A stretch of DNA of 64,000 nucleotides from Erpetoichthys calabaricus (GCF_900747795.2 NC_041400.2:107017476-107081475); one strand, 5' to 3'; shown: positions 33,920 through 47,900, counted from the stretch's first letter. Numbers and translations: made by a program. The notes: generated by a model from the letters alone, not told the origin.

Positions 33920-36905
33920 CTGCAAGTAACCAGAAATGAGAAATGTATATGAATTCAAAGCCTTTAGACTTTTAAGTATGCTCCTAGGCAAAGTTAAGTA
34001 ACATAACATACAGTGTTTAAGTTATTTACTTCTATTCAGTACACCTTGATACAATTCAAGTTCAGAATAAAAAACATGTAAAATGTCCTCAAACCAGTGA
34101 CATTACCTCCCATCAAAATATTTCTTAATTATCTCATCTTTTAAGCCTGGAATTGTACGACAATCTTACATTTAAAGAATTATAGGTTTTAGCCAGCAAA
34201 GATGGGCAACAATGAGGAATATAGTAGTACAGCCCCATAAAAATCATAAAATCTTAACTTATTTCAAGTCATTAATGTGAAAATAAAATTCAGCTGGGGG
34301 TTATAGAGGTCAAAATTTCTTCCAACATCTTTTGAAAGAAAGTAATAAAGGTAATGTACAAGAAAATAGTAATTCATTGAAAAACACATGTAGTCTTTCA
34401 GGTTTAGATTGAACATGCACCGCAAGCTCTTATTTTGCAACGTTAAAGATCAGCTGTGACATTACTAAACATTGTTTGAGCATGACATAGATGAAGTAGA
34501 TACTGTTAAAGCAGCAGTAATTAAGGTTAACGGATATTTAACATTAACAAAGTAAAAGTTGCTGCAAACTACTACCATAGTGGTTGACACTCTCACAAAT
34601 AATCTGCTTCGATGGTGCAAGGATAAGAACTGCTGCTTCGTAATCGAGACGTTGGCGGTTTGATGTGAGGTCCTCCCTGAATTTAAAACTTTGAGTGGTG
34701 GGTTGTTTTTATTGTTACTATAACATTATAAAAATGTACGTTTGATTTGAGTCTTGAACAAACCAACAAAACAAGTGTGCTTTTATTCAAGAATAAAACA
34801 CATTGTTAGAAGTCAGATAATTACACAAGCCACTAAATTCATATCATACCAGAAGTGACATGTCTATGCAACGTAAGCTCTCATCCTTCCATTTCGAACC
34901 CTCTCTGTTCTGCGCTGAAATGTTACAAGCATCAACAAAAATAGCCCTCTTCATAGTTTTCTTTTGTATTAATTATTCAGTGTATCAGCTAAGGGGTAAA
35001 CTGCATCACTCCTTTTATTTTCATATTGAATCTGTGAATTGAGCTTCCTATTTGGAATAGTTGTGGATATTCAACGTAAAATGTGTTCATTTTTCATTAA
35101 CATTTAAAAATATCTTGCCCTGGTGATCTTTAGTCTGTTAAGGTCTATGAAGGTCAATGTAAATTGGAGGAAGTTAAATATACAATCATATTACTTTTTT
35201 GATTAAAATTTAGTAATAAGATAAGACAGTATCAATCAATAAAAGTACATAATGGCAAATTGTATAGGTGGCGTTTTTTCTTTTCTTTTTTTTTTTTTTT
35301 TAATAATGAGGTGTTAGTTCACCGTTTTTGGGATATAAAGTTTTCCCTGTAAAATACCTTTCCATACTGTATGCACTGGATGCAACATATGAGCAAAGCT
35401 ATCAAATGCTGTATTTACGATACTATTATATAGAATAACAGCTCAGACATCAAAAACCACTCACATGAAATGCATTATTTAGAACCATTAAAAATGACAT
35501 ACCTATATACAAGTATTATTATCTGTGATTACTGCAGTAATGAAACAAAAGCTTTGTTTTTCCTTATGTAACAAATTTAAACAGAGAGATAGAAAAATTT
35601 ACTGAGCTTAGAGTAATTCGGCAGACACGGGTACCAACAAAACAGGCAAAGGTGTTGAATGCAACACCTCCAATGAAAACTAAAAAATAAGTAGGAAAGA
35701 TATAAAATAAAACTGGATAAAAACATTATTTCTTTGATGCCTAGCTATTCATGAAATAGTTACATTTTGAAAAAACAAATGTTCCATAATTCTGTATAGA
35801 TGTTTGTGTGAGTCTCTATAAAGTTTATGGAACTGATCTTTTGGGAACATACTGTATCAAAAATATAAATACCACATTTTATTCCTAGTTTATTGCAACA
35901 ATTTTAATTTATCACAAGTCCCAGTAGCAGGCACTGCTCAGAGATAGTTTTACACACTACTAATCAAGTCACTTTAATATTATGACAGCAATGCAACACT
36001 ATCAGCTGTTGTGTTCCTCTACCCAAATATGCACTGTCTATCATTCTGAATACAAAGGTTTCTGTATTTCAGCGACAGACTATCATTGGCCTCTCTTTCA
36101 AAGTAAATCTATAGGCAGCCTGAGGAGATGGGAGAGAACACAACTTCCTGAAACGTTACAGCGACCTCTGCAGGGACAGAGGTGGCAGAAATATACCACT
36201 TGCTAACTATAGATTAACTACTCCCTAAAATGAATGATGTTGCTTCTTCAAGTGATCAGGATCACTTTGCTATCTTGTTTGATCTGGAGGTAGGGGGTTC
36301 TATGAGAGTTAGATGGCCCAGTGCACAAGCAGGATAAACAGCACCAGGCACAACAGTCTACAGGGAATTGCCAGACATGCAAGCTATTTCTGTATATCAC
36401 ACAGGAGAAAAAGTGCAGAAAAATACAAAAGAAAACTGAAGTATATTTATGGGAACAAACAGGAATGTGGAGGAAGCACATTTCCTGCGTACTGTTTGAG
36501 AGTCAAAAATACATTTGATATTAGGTCCAGGGTAACATGTTAAGAAAATTAATTTACTAATGTATATCTCTAACATATTCAATGGCCTATGGTGTTGCTA
36601 CTGCACTGTATAGTCAATCCAAAGTACCAAGGCAAGGGTCCTAAAAAGAGTCAGAATAGGTGAACATACCACAGCAGTTTTTATTAGTAAACTATTGGAC
36701 CATTTTAAAATGGATATTAAATCTTTCTCAGTTTTAAAAGTGCTGATGATATAGCAAAATGGCAACCATATGCAGACTACTGAGAATATAAAGTAAGTCA
36801 TTAGTGCGGTATAAAAACTTAAGACTCCATTTTCTAGCACAAAATGTATCAAAAAGTAGTTTGAATCCTCTTGATCATACTATACAACATACAAAATGCA
36901 CTTAA
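33920..36905. other. Last CSNK1G3 intron, left part
   Basis: AT-rich intronic DNA. A possible very old SINE piece lies at about 34,600-34,690: GGTGCAAGGATAAGAACTGC, then CTGCTTCGTAATCGAGACG, ending in GTCCTCCCTG. It is too diverged to be sure. No exon is seen. Confidence 0.5.
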
Positions 36906-36909
36906 ACAC

Positions 36910-39900
36910 TTAATCTCTTAAATATTATAAGTATTATCTAGTATTATCCGTATATAGACCTCCTAAATTTAACGCGTCTTTCTTTGAGGAATTCTCTGAC
37001 TTAATGTCAATTTTAATTATGAACTATGACATACTCTTAATAGTCTGCGACTTTAACTTTCATGTAGATAATCAGTGTGACCAAAAAGTAAAAGAATTTA
37101 TGAACCTCCTGGACTCTTTTGATTTGAGACAGCTCGTTAATCTGCCTACACATAAAGCAGGTCATACGTTAGACTTAGTAAATACTAAAGGACTAAAAGT
37201 TGATGTAAGGCAGGTCATTGATATTGGTCTATCAGACCATTTTCTTCTACTATTTAATGTAGAAATATTGATAGAAAACATTCATGAGAAGCATATTGTT
37301 TAAAAACGCTTCTTTGACTCATCAGCAGCTGTAAAACTTACAAACATTCTAAGCAATCAGTCCGTTTATAGTGCCAACTATAATAGCGAGGATAATGTAA
37401 ATAGTAAGGTGGAAAGAATTTAATACTAAAGTGAGAGCTGCTGTTGACATAGTTGCACCTGAAAAGACAGTTAAAAAATCTTCTAGCATTGTTATACCAC
37501 GGAAGACCCAAAGAGTGTCTGATCTAGAGTACATGCCGTAGAGCTGAGCGTAAATGGAGGAAAACTAAACTAACTATCCACTATGAATTAAAGGTTAAAA
37601 TAACAGAATAAAATAACACAGTCCGTCTTGAGAGGCGCTGCTATTTCTCTAAGATTATAAATAACAATGCTAGTAATCCCAGAGTCTTATTCTCGATGAT
37701 TGATCGTCTGCTAAACCCAAGTAACTCAAAGGAATGCCTCCAAAGTACTTCCAGTAAAACCTGTGAGGCTATTGCAGTATTTTTCAATCAAAAAATTAAT
37801 GATATTAGAAATAACATAGTATATCTCCCCAACACTGAGGATCCTCCTAAACCCCAGTACTCCGTTACAAACAAATTAAATTCTTTCACCAGGATAGATT
37901 TACCTGACTTACATAAAATAATTTCTCAACTGAAACCCTCCACCTGCATCCTTGACTCAATACCAACAAGTTTTTTCAAAGAAGTATCGGGCGTGCTAAT
38001 TGATAATATTCTTGACATAGTAAATTCGTCATTAGATATGGGGGTCTTCCCAGACTGTCTTAAGACTGCTGTAGTTAAACCCCTACTTAAGAAAAATAAT
38101 CTTGACCCCTCTGCTCTTGAAAATTTTAGACCCATCTCTAACCTGCCTTTCTTAAGTAAAATTCTAAAGAAGGCAGTAATTATGCAGTTAAATGACCACC
38201 TCAATAAACATGCTATTCTTGATAAATTTCAGTCACGTTTTAGAACAAATCACAGCACAGAAACTGCACTCGTTAAAGTAGTAAATGACTTGCGGGTAAA
38301 TGCAGACAGAGGCCATTTATCTGTTCTCATCCTCCTAGATCTGAGTGCCGCATTCGACACCATTGATCATAATATTCTTAGAAATCGCCTTAGTCAATGG
38401 GTGGGCCTCTCTGGCAGTGTCTTAAATTGGTTTGAATCCTACCTGGCAGGGAGAAAATTCTTTGTTAGTTGTGGTAATTATAATTCAAAGACACATGATA
38501 TCCTATATGGTTTTCCACAAGGCTCTATCCTGGGTCCACTGCTCTTCTCAATCTACATGCTTCCGTTAGGTCATATTATCTCAGGGCACAATGTGAGCTA
38601 CCACAGCTATGCTGATGACAGACAGCTGTACCTATCAATAGCACCTGATGACCCCAATTCGCTTGACTCACTAACACAATGTCTTACTTGTATTTCTGAA
38701 TGGATGAATAGTAATTTTGTAAAGCTAAATAAAGAGAAAAGTGAAATTTTAGTGATTGGCAATAATGGATACAATGAGGCTATTAGAAACAAACTGGATG
38801 CATTAGGATTAAAAGTCAAGACGGAGGGAAAAAGCTTAGGGGTAACTGTTGACTGTAATCTGAATTTTAAATCGCATAATCATCAGACCACTAGGACAGC
38901 ATTTTTTCACTTAAGAAACATAGCAAAAGTTAGACCTCTTATATAATTGAAAGATGCTGAGAAATTAGTTCACGCGTTTGTTTTCAGTTGACTAGATTAC
39001 TGTAACGCACTCTTCTCAGGACTAAAAAAAGACATAAATCGTTTGCAACTAGTGCAGAATGCAGCTGCTAGAATCTTAACTAGGAAAAGAAAATCTGAGC
39101 ACATTTCTCCAGTTTTGATGTCACTACACTGGTTACCTGTGTCATTCAGGATTGACTTTAAAATTCTGCTTATGGTTTATAAAGCCTTAAATAATCTTGC
39201 CCCATCTTATATATCGGAATGTCTGACATCTTATATTCCAAATCGTAACCTTAGATCCTCAAATGCGTGTCTCCTTAGAATTCCAAGAGCAAAACTTAAA
39301 AGAAGTGGTGAGGCGGCCTTCTGCTGTTATGCACCTTAAATCTGGAATAGCCTGCCAATAGGAATTCACCAGGCTAATACAGTGGAGCACTTTAAAAAAA
39401 CTGCTGAAAACACATTATTTTAACATGACCTTCTCATAACTTCACTGTAGTTTAATCCTGATACTCTGTATATCCAATTCATTGTAATAACTATTTACGG
39501 TGGCTTTAAAATCCGTACTAACCCCTACTCTCTCTTCTGTTTCTTTTTCCGGTTTCTTTGTGGTGGCGGCGCAAAGCACCGTGATGTTCCAACATTGATG
39601 GATTAAAAGCCAAAGTCTGCATGACCATCATCATCAAGTCCTTCAGTGAGAACCTTAAATACAAAGAGGACTATTTCATTTATGTTAGGTAGAATGCCCA
39701 GAGGGGACTTGGCGGTCTCGTGGCCTGGAACCCCTGCAGATTTTATTTTTTTCTCCAGCCGTCTGGAGTGTTTTTTTTTTTTTTTTTTCTGTCCTCCCTG
39801 GCCATCGGACCTTACTCTTATTCTATGTTAACTAATGTCGTCTTATTTTAATTTCTTACTTTGTCTTTTATTTTTCTTTTCTTCATTACGTAAAGCACTT

Positions 39901-39957
39901 TGAGCTACTTTTTTGTATGAAAATGTGCTATATAAATAAATGTTGCTGTTGTTATAT
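36910..39957 (+). mobile_element. L2 LINE, 5'-truncated
   Basis: An L2-clade non-LTR retrotransposon in the last CSNK1G3 intron, antisense to the gene. It includes part of the endonuclease (VCDFNFHVD at about 37,053; IGLSDHFLLLF at about 37,225), a long reverse-transcriptase frame (37,696-38,946) and the C-terminal region (LVQNAAARILT, HWLPV, IWNSLPI). The 3' end is the typical L2 tail: CTTTGAGCTAC, then TGCTATATAAATAAATGTTG at about 39,897-39,950. Stops and frameshifts separate the parts, so it is inactive. Confidence 0.9.
37696..38946 (+). pseudogene. L2 reverse transcriptase frame
   Basis: 416 uninterrupted codons covering the fingers, palm and thumb of an L2-type reverse transcriptase. 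Motifs in order are NFRPISNLPFLSKILKK, LDLSAAFDTIDH, GFPQGSILGPLLFSIYM and the catalytic YADD (SYADDRQLYLS). Downstream are WMNSNFVKLNKEKSEIL and LGVTVD. The catalytic aspartates are present, but the endonuclease and C-terminal parts lie in separate, interrupted frames (37,004-37,303 and 39,043-39,339). The frame is therefore a long surviving fragment and not a functional gene. Confidence 0.9.
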
Positions 39958-41377
39958 ATTTCTCGTCTGGTTTGTCCTGCTTCCACTTCAAAACCGTTCC
40001 CGCCCACACGCAGCTGACACGTCATTTCTCGATTCTTATTTGTCCTCTTCCAAATCCTTCCCCATGCTACCGGCGGCTCCTCTTCAACACCGGTCCCGCC
40101 CATACGCAGCCGACACAGCATTTCTCGATTCCTATTCGTCCTCTTCTATGTCATGCACTATACCGGCCTGCTGAGCGTAATACATCCAACAAGTACTCGA
40201 GATGCTGCCACGATGGTAAAGTAGCTTTACCACCTTTGCAGGAGCCACCTGTGTCTTTACAACAGCTTCTTACACAGCAAACATCAGAAGCTAAAAATTA
40301 TCTGAACACATTCGAGAATACAACTCTTCTCTAGCGTTTGCTAGAGACCATACTATTTTAAAATACACGGGCAAATTTATCACCAAATCTCTGCACTATA
40401 CGCTAACACTTCTACCTCTCCAGGATACGGACAGTTGTATGTTTTTGACATACAGTAGCACAAGCTACTGAAGTACGCTTATAAAATAAAGCAAACTCTG
40501 TAGGTAGCGAAAATGTACTTCTCCAGCTAGATTCCATGCTCAGAACCATCAACCGCTTCGCTAAATCATACAAACACATGCATGAAATCGCTCAGTCTAA
40601 TCCAACAGCATCTGTACGAATGGTTTTAAAGCAAAACCCTAGGCAGGATTTACGACGATACAATGCCCCGACATGTCACACCGATGTTGCAGCGATTTTC
40701 GTTGGAGAAGATGGCGAAACGCCTCCCAAAAAAGGACATTTGCATCTATCCCATTGGCAACTCCTGTAAACAGATTTCCACACTCAATATGAATTGCGAT
40801 CCTATGGTTTCACCCACTTTTATTCCCTTACGGAGACATTGGCTGGCACAAAGATTTTCAACATGTTCCCGATAAAAGAACCGCCAAGCGAATAAGGCTT
40901 ACTCAATGCCAATTTTATGCGTACAGATTAACAATGAGGAATACATTTAGTATTTTGCACTCCAGCGACAAACTATTCCAGCAGTACGTCGTAGATGCGT
41001 ATGTTAAAACAGAGGGCACGCGTCTCAATTATCTCAGATTACATCAACAAGATCTGCACGTGGAACTATTAGACGCACTGCAAGCAGATGCTGAAAATAA
41101 CAACGTACATGTAGGCAAAATGATCATATTACCATCCACATTTCCAGGAAGTCCAAGATACATGCAACAAAACTATCAGGATGCCATGCCATAGTACGTA
41201 AATTTGGAAAGCCGGATTTATTTATCACTTTCATATGAAATCCTGCTTGGCCGGAAATTCTACATGCACACTGCGTCTTTCAAGAAGTATTTATTTCTTG
41301 TTGATTTCTGAATTCCTTTCTCACCGTTTTCCATTCCTATTCTTACACCGCCGTATGCTATGGCGGGAGTCGGCTAG
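39958..41377 (+). mobile_element. Helitron with partial Rep gene
   Basis: A rolling-circle transposon remnant directly after the L2 tail. Its 3' end is CTAG at 41,374-41,377 followed by T, with a hairpin CCGCC-GTATGCTAT-GGCGG at 41,348-41,366 about eight bases upstream, the standard Helitron end. Inside are pieces of the Rep/helicase protein (separate entry). The Rep nuclease and helicase domains are missing. The 5' boundary (expected TC) is only approximate. Near 39,985-40,155 a segment of about 88 bp is repeated in tandem (CCCGCCCACACGCAG / CCCGCCCATACGCAG). Confidence 0.85.
40195..41250 (+). pseudogene. Helitron Rep/helicase N-terminal fragment
   Basis: Pieces of the Helitron-like N-terminal domain found ahead of the Rep nuclease. 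They are CCHDGKVALPPLQ (about 40,200-40,240), a frame ending TCHTDVAAIFVGE (about 40,670-40,710) and YPIGNSCKQ (about 40,747). The longest piece (40,934-41,194) contains KLFQQYVVDAYVKTEGTRL, LHVELLDAL and PGSPRYMQQNYQDAM. The last block is a strong signature of animal Helitrons. Frameshifts separate these pieces. The gene stops just before the Rep catalytic motifs. Confidence 0.82.
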
Positions 41378-43453
41378 TAAAGTAATATTTTACTCTCTGT
41401 TCTTGAATACCAGATATGTTTTTGGTATACCACTGTGATTAATAAACAAGACGCTTGAGTAACTAGTTTTTCTTATAAATTGCTTATTTATACAAACTGT
41501 GTTTGGACTTGCTCACTCTGTCAGCATGGGTTCCCCCTTTATAATTATTAAATAAACTGAGGTTATGTGTTTTTATAGCATTATTTATTTTTTTTTTTTA
41601 TGGTGCTGGAGACTTGATGCATGTTGGTTGGTTGCAAATAATAATTTCACTGTACTCACTGTATTACGTGGCAATACAATGATTTCTACTTTCTAACAAC
41701 AGATATACCTATAGTTCCCTATATAACTGCAAAATAAACACAGTGTGAATTTTAGGCGGACAGAAAATACTTCACTTCTGCTAACAGTAACCACTATTAA
41801 TAATTTAACATTTTGTAATCTCCACAAGCTAAAGTAATGTTTGATGATACAAATTATAAATTATGTGAAATTATAAAAATTTAAAATAAATTAAAGTCTG
41901 TAAACTACTGAAGGTGCATGAGATAGCAGACTCTATAGGTATTAGTTACTGGTCAACTGAATTCAATGCACTTTGGGTGTGTAGAATGTTGAGTTCTGAA
42001 ATGAAGCACAACCACATACAGTGTTCCAAATAGAATCTCAAACTAATTAAGTAATTTTGGGAGATATTTAAAAATTGTTTCATACCTGGGGATCCCGAGT
42101 CCAAACAACAATTGAAATAGTGGAAGCGTGGGGATTCTCCAACAACAAAAAAATTCACAGTAAAGTCTAGAAAGGTTAGAAAGACTGTGTACACAATTTT
42201 TAGGCAGGGGATAATCAGGAAAAGCAAGGAAAACGATTGATCATACCACTCCAGTTTTATGAAAATGCCTCTACTTTCACCTTACAGTATTCAAAGGTCA
42301 CATTATGAAACTGAGTATTCAAATAGATGCAGGTACTCCTGGCCCTATTCTCCAGGCATATTCCTCAATCCGAAAGGCTATGTCCATGGGACAAACAATG
42401 CAGATGATGCCAAGTCAGCTACAAACACTTGGTTGCACAAGCAAGGCAAAATGTTTTATCTGAGATGCACACAAAGGTTTTGTGAACTTTATAACAAGTG
42501 GATTGGTATCACTGGGTAACATTATGTGGAAAAACAAAACATTTTTGGTTTGCTGATTTTTCTCTTAATAAATTAGGTTTAAAAACTTTTGATGACCACT
42601 TATTAAAGCAGAAAATACTGCTCTGAAGGATCAATACACCACTCAAACAAAAAAAAAATAAATAAAAAAAAATAAAAACTATTCTATCTTACACTAGAAA
42701 ACATGATATAGAAAGGTGTGTTACATAGCCATATACATTTTTTATTCTTTAAGTCTCTCCACTTTCACTGGAACACTTCTTCAAATTCACTGAACAATTT
42801 CAACTTCAGGCTATATTTGCAAACTCAGGCACCTTTTACAACTACGTCTATCAAAAAAATACTTTTGATAATACTTTAAAGAAATATCTGATATCTACTT
42901 GTTATATGTATTATTACAAAGACAGCTCTCCCTCATTTTGGTTTTGGGCAGTGGCTGGATATCTGAAAGCTGTCACAAATTAGCTTAAAGATGCATGGAA
43001 TTGCCAATAAATAAAACCTTTCAAGACTACAAGAATATTCAAGTGATCTTTGCAGTTTAGAGACACAATATCTGCAATATACACGTTGCATACAGAACAA
43101 GAACAAATATTACCCAGAAAAGAATGACATTCCAACACCTGTTAAAACAATCATATTTAAATTATTGTTGCTGTACAGTGCCTATAAAATGTACTTCAGA
43201 TACTGTTAGACTGAGGTGACTAAAGATCCTTTATCATTAGAATCCCTGAAGTCTATAAAAAACACTAATGTCAGACCACCTTAAATTCCTTCGCACCTCC
43301 TCATCAGCATCTTATGTTTTGCAAATGTGTCAATCAGCAAGAGCAGCAAACAGCCTGCTATCCCATCCCCCACCAACGCAGCTTTAATCAAACACAAAGT
43401 TCTCCCAGCACAAGTCTGGGTGTGAGGTGCCTTGAATTGTATTGGGTAAATAA
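41378..43453. other. Intronic DNA without recognisable feature
   Basis: AT-rich sequence within the last CSNK1G3 intron. No exon, and no repeat I can name. Confidence 0.5.
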
Positions 43454-43455
43454 TA

Positions 43456-44992
43456 CACTGTGTGCACAATTATTAGGCAAGTGGGTATTTTGACCATATC
43501 ACAATTTTCATGCATATATTCCATCTCCAAGCCATATAAACTTGAATGCTTATTTGATTTAAGCATATCAGGTGATGTGTATTTGTGTAATGAGGGAGTG
43601 TGTGGCCTAAGGAGACCAACACCCCTTATCAAGGTGTGCATAATTATTAGGCAGCTTCTTTCCCTATGCAAAATGGGCCAAAAAAGAGATGTAATGGACT
43701 CTGAAAAGTCAAAAATTGTAAAAAGTCTTTCAGAGGGATGCAGCACTCTCCAAATTGCTAAGATATTGGGGCGTGATCATGGAACTATCAAGTGTTTTAT
43801 TGCAAATAGTCAACTGGGTCGCAAGAAACGTGTTGAGAAAAAAAGACGCAAATTAACTGCCACAGATTTGAGAAGAATCAAATGTGAAGCAACCAGAAAC
43901 CCGTTATCCTCCAGTGCTGTCATATTACAGAACTGCAACCTACCTATAGTGCCTAGAAGTACAAGGTGTTCAGTGTTCAGAGACATGGCTAAGGTAAGGA
44001 AAGCTGAAACCCGACCACCACTGAACAAGACACATAAACTGAAACGTCAAGACTGGGCCAAGGAGTATCTGAAGACAGATTTTTCAAAGGTTTTATGGAC
44101 TGATGAGATGAGAGTGACACTTAATGGACCTGATGGCTGGGCCCATGGCTGGATCAGTAACGGGCACAGAGCTCCACTTTGACTCAAGATGCCAGCAAGG
44201 TAGAGGTGGTACTGGTATGGGCTGGTATTATTAAAGATGAGCTAGTTGGACCTTTTCAGGTTGAAGATGGACTCAAATTCAACTCCCAAACCTACTGCCA
44301 GTTTTTAGAAGACACTTTCTTCAAGCGTTGTTACAGGAAAAAGTCTTCTTTCAAGAGGACCATGATTTTTATGCAGGACAATGCTCCATCACATGCATCA
44401 AAGTACTCCACTGCGTGGCTAGCCAGTAAAGGCCCTAAAGATGACAGAATAATGGAATGGCCCCCTTCCTCACCTGACCTAAACCCTATTGAGAACTTGT
44501 GGGCCCTTCTTAAACAGGAGATTTACAGGGAAGGAAAACAGTACACCTCTCTGAACACTGTCTGGGAGTCTGTGGTTGCTGCTGCACAAAAAGTTGATCG
44601 GCAATGGAACATGAACGGAAGCCTTATTGCTGTTATTGAAAAGAAGGGTGGCTATATTGGTCGCTGATTTTTTTTTTTCATGCCAGAAATGTTTATTTGG
44701 AAATTATGTGTCGTTTGCTTATTATTCTCACTTTAACAGATGAAAATAAACAAGGGAAATAGGGAAAATGTAAGTTTTTGATTTAGTTGCATAAAAATTC
44801 TGCACACTAATAGATGTCTAATAATTGTGCACACACGTGTATTCCCCTGATAATGTTCACACTCACATTTCCTTTGCGTAACATTTAGGTTTCAGGTTTT
44901 TTAACATTTTAGATTGACTGATGGCATTGTATTTGTTTCATATTAAAATGAATCCCAAAAATACAACTTGCCTAATAATTGTGCACACAGTG
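43456..44992 (+). mobile_element. Tc1-type transposon with IR/DR-like ends
   Basis: 1,537 bp with ends CACTGTGTGCACAATTATTA on the left and TAATAATTGTGCACACAGTG on the right. TA precedes the left end (43,454-43,455), but the right flank is TC, so one duplication copy has changed. Shorter inner copies of the same motif lie at about 43,633-43,653 and 44,818-44,836, giving the doubled binding-site layout known from IR/DR Tc1 elements. It carries a broken transposase and belongs to a different family from the copies at 9697 and 58,127. Confidence 0.93.
43673..44667 (+). pseudogene. Tc1 transposase pseudogene
   Basis: The start MGQKRDVMDSEKSKIV is followed by a paired helix-turn-helix region (TLQIAKILGRDHGTI; RKLTATDLRRIK). 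The DDE catalytic triad is present: LWTDEMRV, FMQDNAPSHAS and [12 protein letters not shown]. The N-terminal frame (to 44,182) stops at HRAPL and the rest (44,179-44,667) continues in another frame, so at least one frameshift lies near 44,180-44,215. Otherwise the gene is nearly complete (about 330 codons, normal for Tc1), which points to a fairly recent insertion. Confidence 0.92.
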
Positions 44993-47900
44993 TCTATCGT
45001 TATTTGGAATACATACATTTCATGGCAAAGGAAATGCATGCATTTAAAGATATGACAGGCAGCACAAATATTTAATAATTTCTAAGAAATATTTGTGGGC
45101 ACAAAATAAAATAATGAGATCAATTAAAACTGAGAATGGTGTAGTTGGTGAAATTATTTGGGATAAAAACTTGATAACATAGGTAACTCTGGGACTGAAA
45201 CTGAAAACAACAGTGATATATCCAGTATTTTGACATGTGCGGAGTAGGTGCAGGTTTTCGCCATTACAAAGAGCGATTGTACTCTTATTAACCCTGGCAC
45301 TGTCCATCTGTAAAATTCATATTATAGTTTTAGGTGCTGGTGTCCTGGAATTTTCTTGGTGTCATAGAGACAATATTTTTCCCCATGTCTGCTCTTGATT
45401 TGTGCAAGGTTACTTCTTAAATCTAACATGATATTCTTTTAGGCAGATACTGCCTACACTCCAGACAGACACTATGTAGAGACCTTAATGGTTCTGTGGG
45501 GAGCGGTTTTAAGTTGTTTGAGAGTACCAGGTTTTGAATAAGTCTTGTTTCATGATATATAATGTAGAATCTATGTCATAATGGAGGTTGACAATCCATA
45601 CCTTGGAGTGTTGCCATGTAGGTTTTCATTTTATCTATAGTTATATCTTTTTAAATCAAGTTATGTTGCTAAGAGAAAGGTTCTATGAAACCTATATCAC
45701 CTTTGGCAGTCAAGGTCCAGGGTTGCCTACTCTTGTGTTAGCATGTATGACTGTTCACTAGCCACACCATCAAACTGAGGTATGTAGGCCTGCAGCTTAA
45801 TGCCTTTCATCTATTTTGTGAGAACATATTTTACATAAACACCACCTGTGACTGGTAGTCGTGTCATTAGCTCTGTTAGTATACTAAACTAATAATCACA
45901 ACTAGTAGTGGGTGAGGCACAAGGATGTGATGAATTTTGGGGTGTTTTGGGGGTAACTGAATACAGTGGGGCATATATACAGTATAGTGGCAGTCTGTAT
46001 AGTATACTAAATGAGTTTTTAGCAGTCATAGAAAATGGCTGGTTCCTTATCACATTTGCCATTATAAAATACATTGAATCCAAACTTGAAACAGAGGCGT
46101 AAAGAAGATCTTATAATAAGTTTAAAGAGCCATGGGAAAGGATGAAGTTCCTTCTCATAACACTATTATTAAAATGTCTGATTTATTTTAGTCAACTAGA
46201 AGCATGAAGGATGTATTCATGTGACAAACACCAGAAAATATGGTAAGAATGAAACAACCTGTAGGGCAGGGCTCACTACAATCAGCATTACATCAGTTGT
46301 CAATATTAAACATTTCACATTGGTAAATAAGAAAAGTTTAACTATTTTTTTCTCTAGTTTAATCCAGATCATCCTTACAAAAATCATCACACCTGTTATT
46401 AATACCTATCGTTTCAAAGATTTTGTGTGCAATCTGGTACCATATACATATATACACACTATATATATATAACACCATAACACATGTCAAACAAATCCTT
46501 TGATTCTATCTGTATTTTAAGGACATAGTCGTTCATTAGCTAGGAAAATGTCCTCCACAGAAGAGTTAGCCAGATGGAGATGACCACATACTTAGCATTT
46601 CAATGACAACTGTCAGAGCTGAGAACACTTCACACATGTACTCATACAAACTGACCTCCTTTTTCACACCAGTACACTCTGATCTGTAGAAAGCTGCTAT
46701 GTGTTTATGCTTAGATAAGTTACAGTAAAGACATAGCTTCTGCTGGGGAACACAAGTGCCACATGCTTATGGGCACCATGTTAACCATAAGACTTTCTTC
46801 CAGTCTGGAGTAGTCCACAGCCAATATTTCAAGGCCCTATTTTGTCCTTTAAGGAATGTCTTTCTTACTGCCACTTGCTCTGTCAAACCTGCAGCAAAAA
46901 GTCTCCTCTACATAGTAGAAACTGAGATTTGCATTTTCCAACCACTGTTAAGCTGTGCTTGAAGCTGTTGTGTTGTGAGGCACCTATCATGCAAGCTGGT
47001 TACCCTGGGAAATGTGTCTTCCAATTGGGTTGTGATTTTTGGGTCTGTTAAGTCTCTTATCATGAGTGTGTAGGACTCCATGCTCAATGACACTTTGATT
47101 TTCTTTGCAATTTCTCCTACAATTTCTCCTACATTGATGCTCTGACTCATTTCATTTGTTAATTGCTGTTTTCTTGCCATTTTCACTGGAATTTACAACT
47201 TTCTAGGGTGTAGAGGGTGTAGTAACACAGTCTGTTCCAACTCTGCTTTAGGACAGGCAGAGAGTTTTTAAGTAATCAACAAAAGATAGGACACCCTTGC
47301 AAACTGTTTGGTTCAACTTGCAAGGCTTAATTTAACTGCTGCAGAACATCTGTAGATTGTAACTTATTAGTTGTTCCCCGAAGAAGGCCTATTTGTAATA
47401 TTCTGAAATTTCCCTTTTATTCAGTTTTTACTAACCTAAACTATAAATTTAAACCTCTGGCAGTTTACTGCTTACCTTTTTACCACTGCATTTCAACTTA
47501 TTAAATTTGAAGAACAACTGGAAAAACGGAGGTGTCCTGAAACTTTTGAATGGTGGCGATCTATTAATAGCTAATCAAATGTTTCTTTTTTAAAGAATAA
47601 CAAATATTTTACTGAATTTGTATGAAATCATCTTCTTTAGTGTTAAGAGGCACATTTTAAAATAACAAATGTTTCTACAGTTTGAAATTTTTAAATTGTC
47701 CTCTGCTTTTTGTTCCCATCTCCGTGGATGCAATCAACAAATTTTATGTTTTTAATCGATAGACATATCATCCTCAAACTTATCTAATTTAATTTAGGGT
47801 TGTGTGTGGCCAAAATCTATCCTGGCAACAATAGGTGCAAGGAAGGAAACAACCCAAGATGAGGTGCCACTCTATCCTGGAGCCCACTCACAAACATATC

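Noticed and set aside
37696-38946. A host protein of 416 residues
   Set aside because: The frame is an L2 reverse transcriptase with flanking endonuclease, C-terminal pieces and the L2 3' tail.
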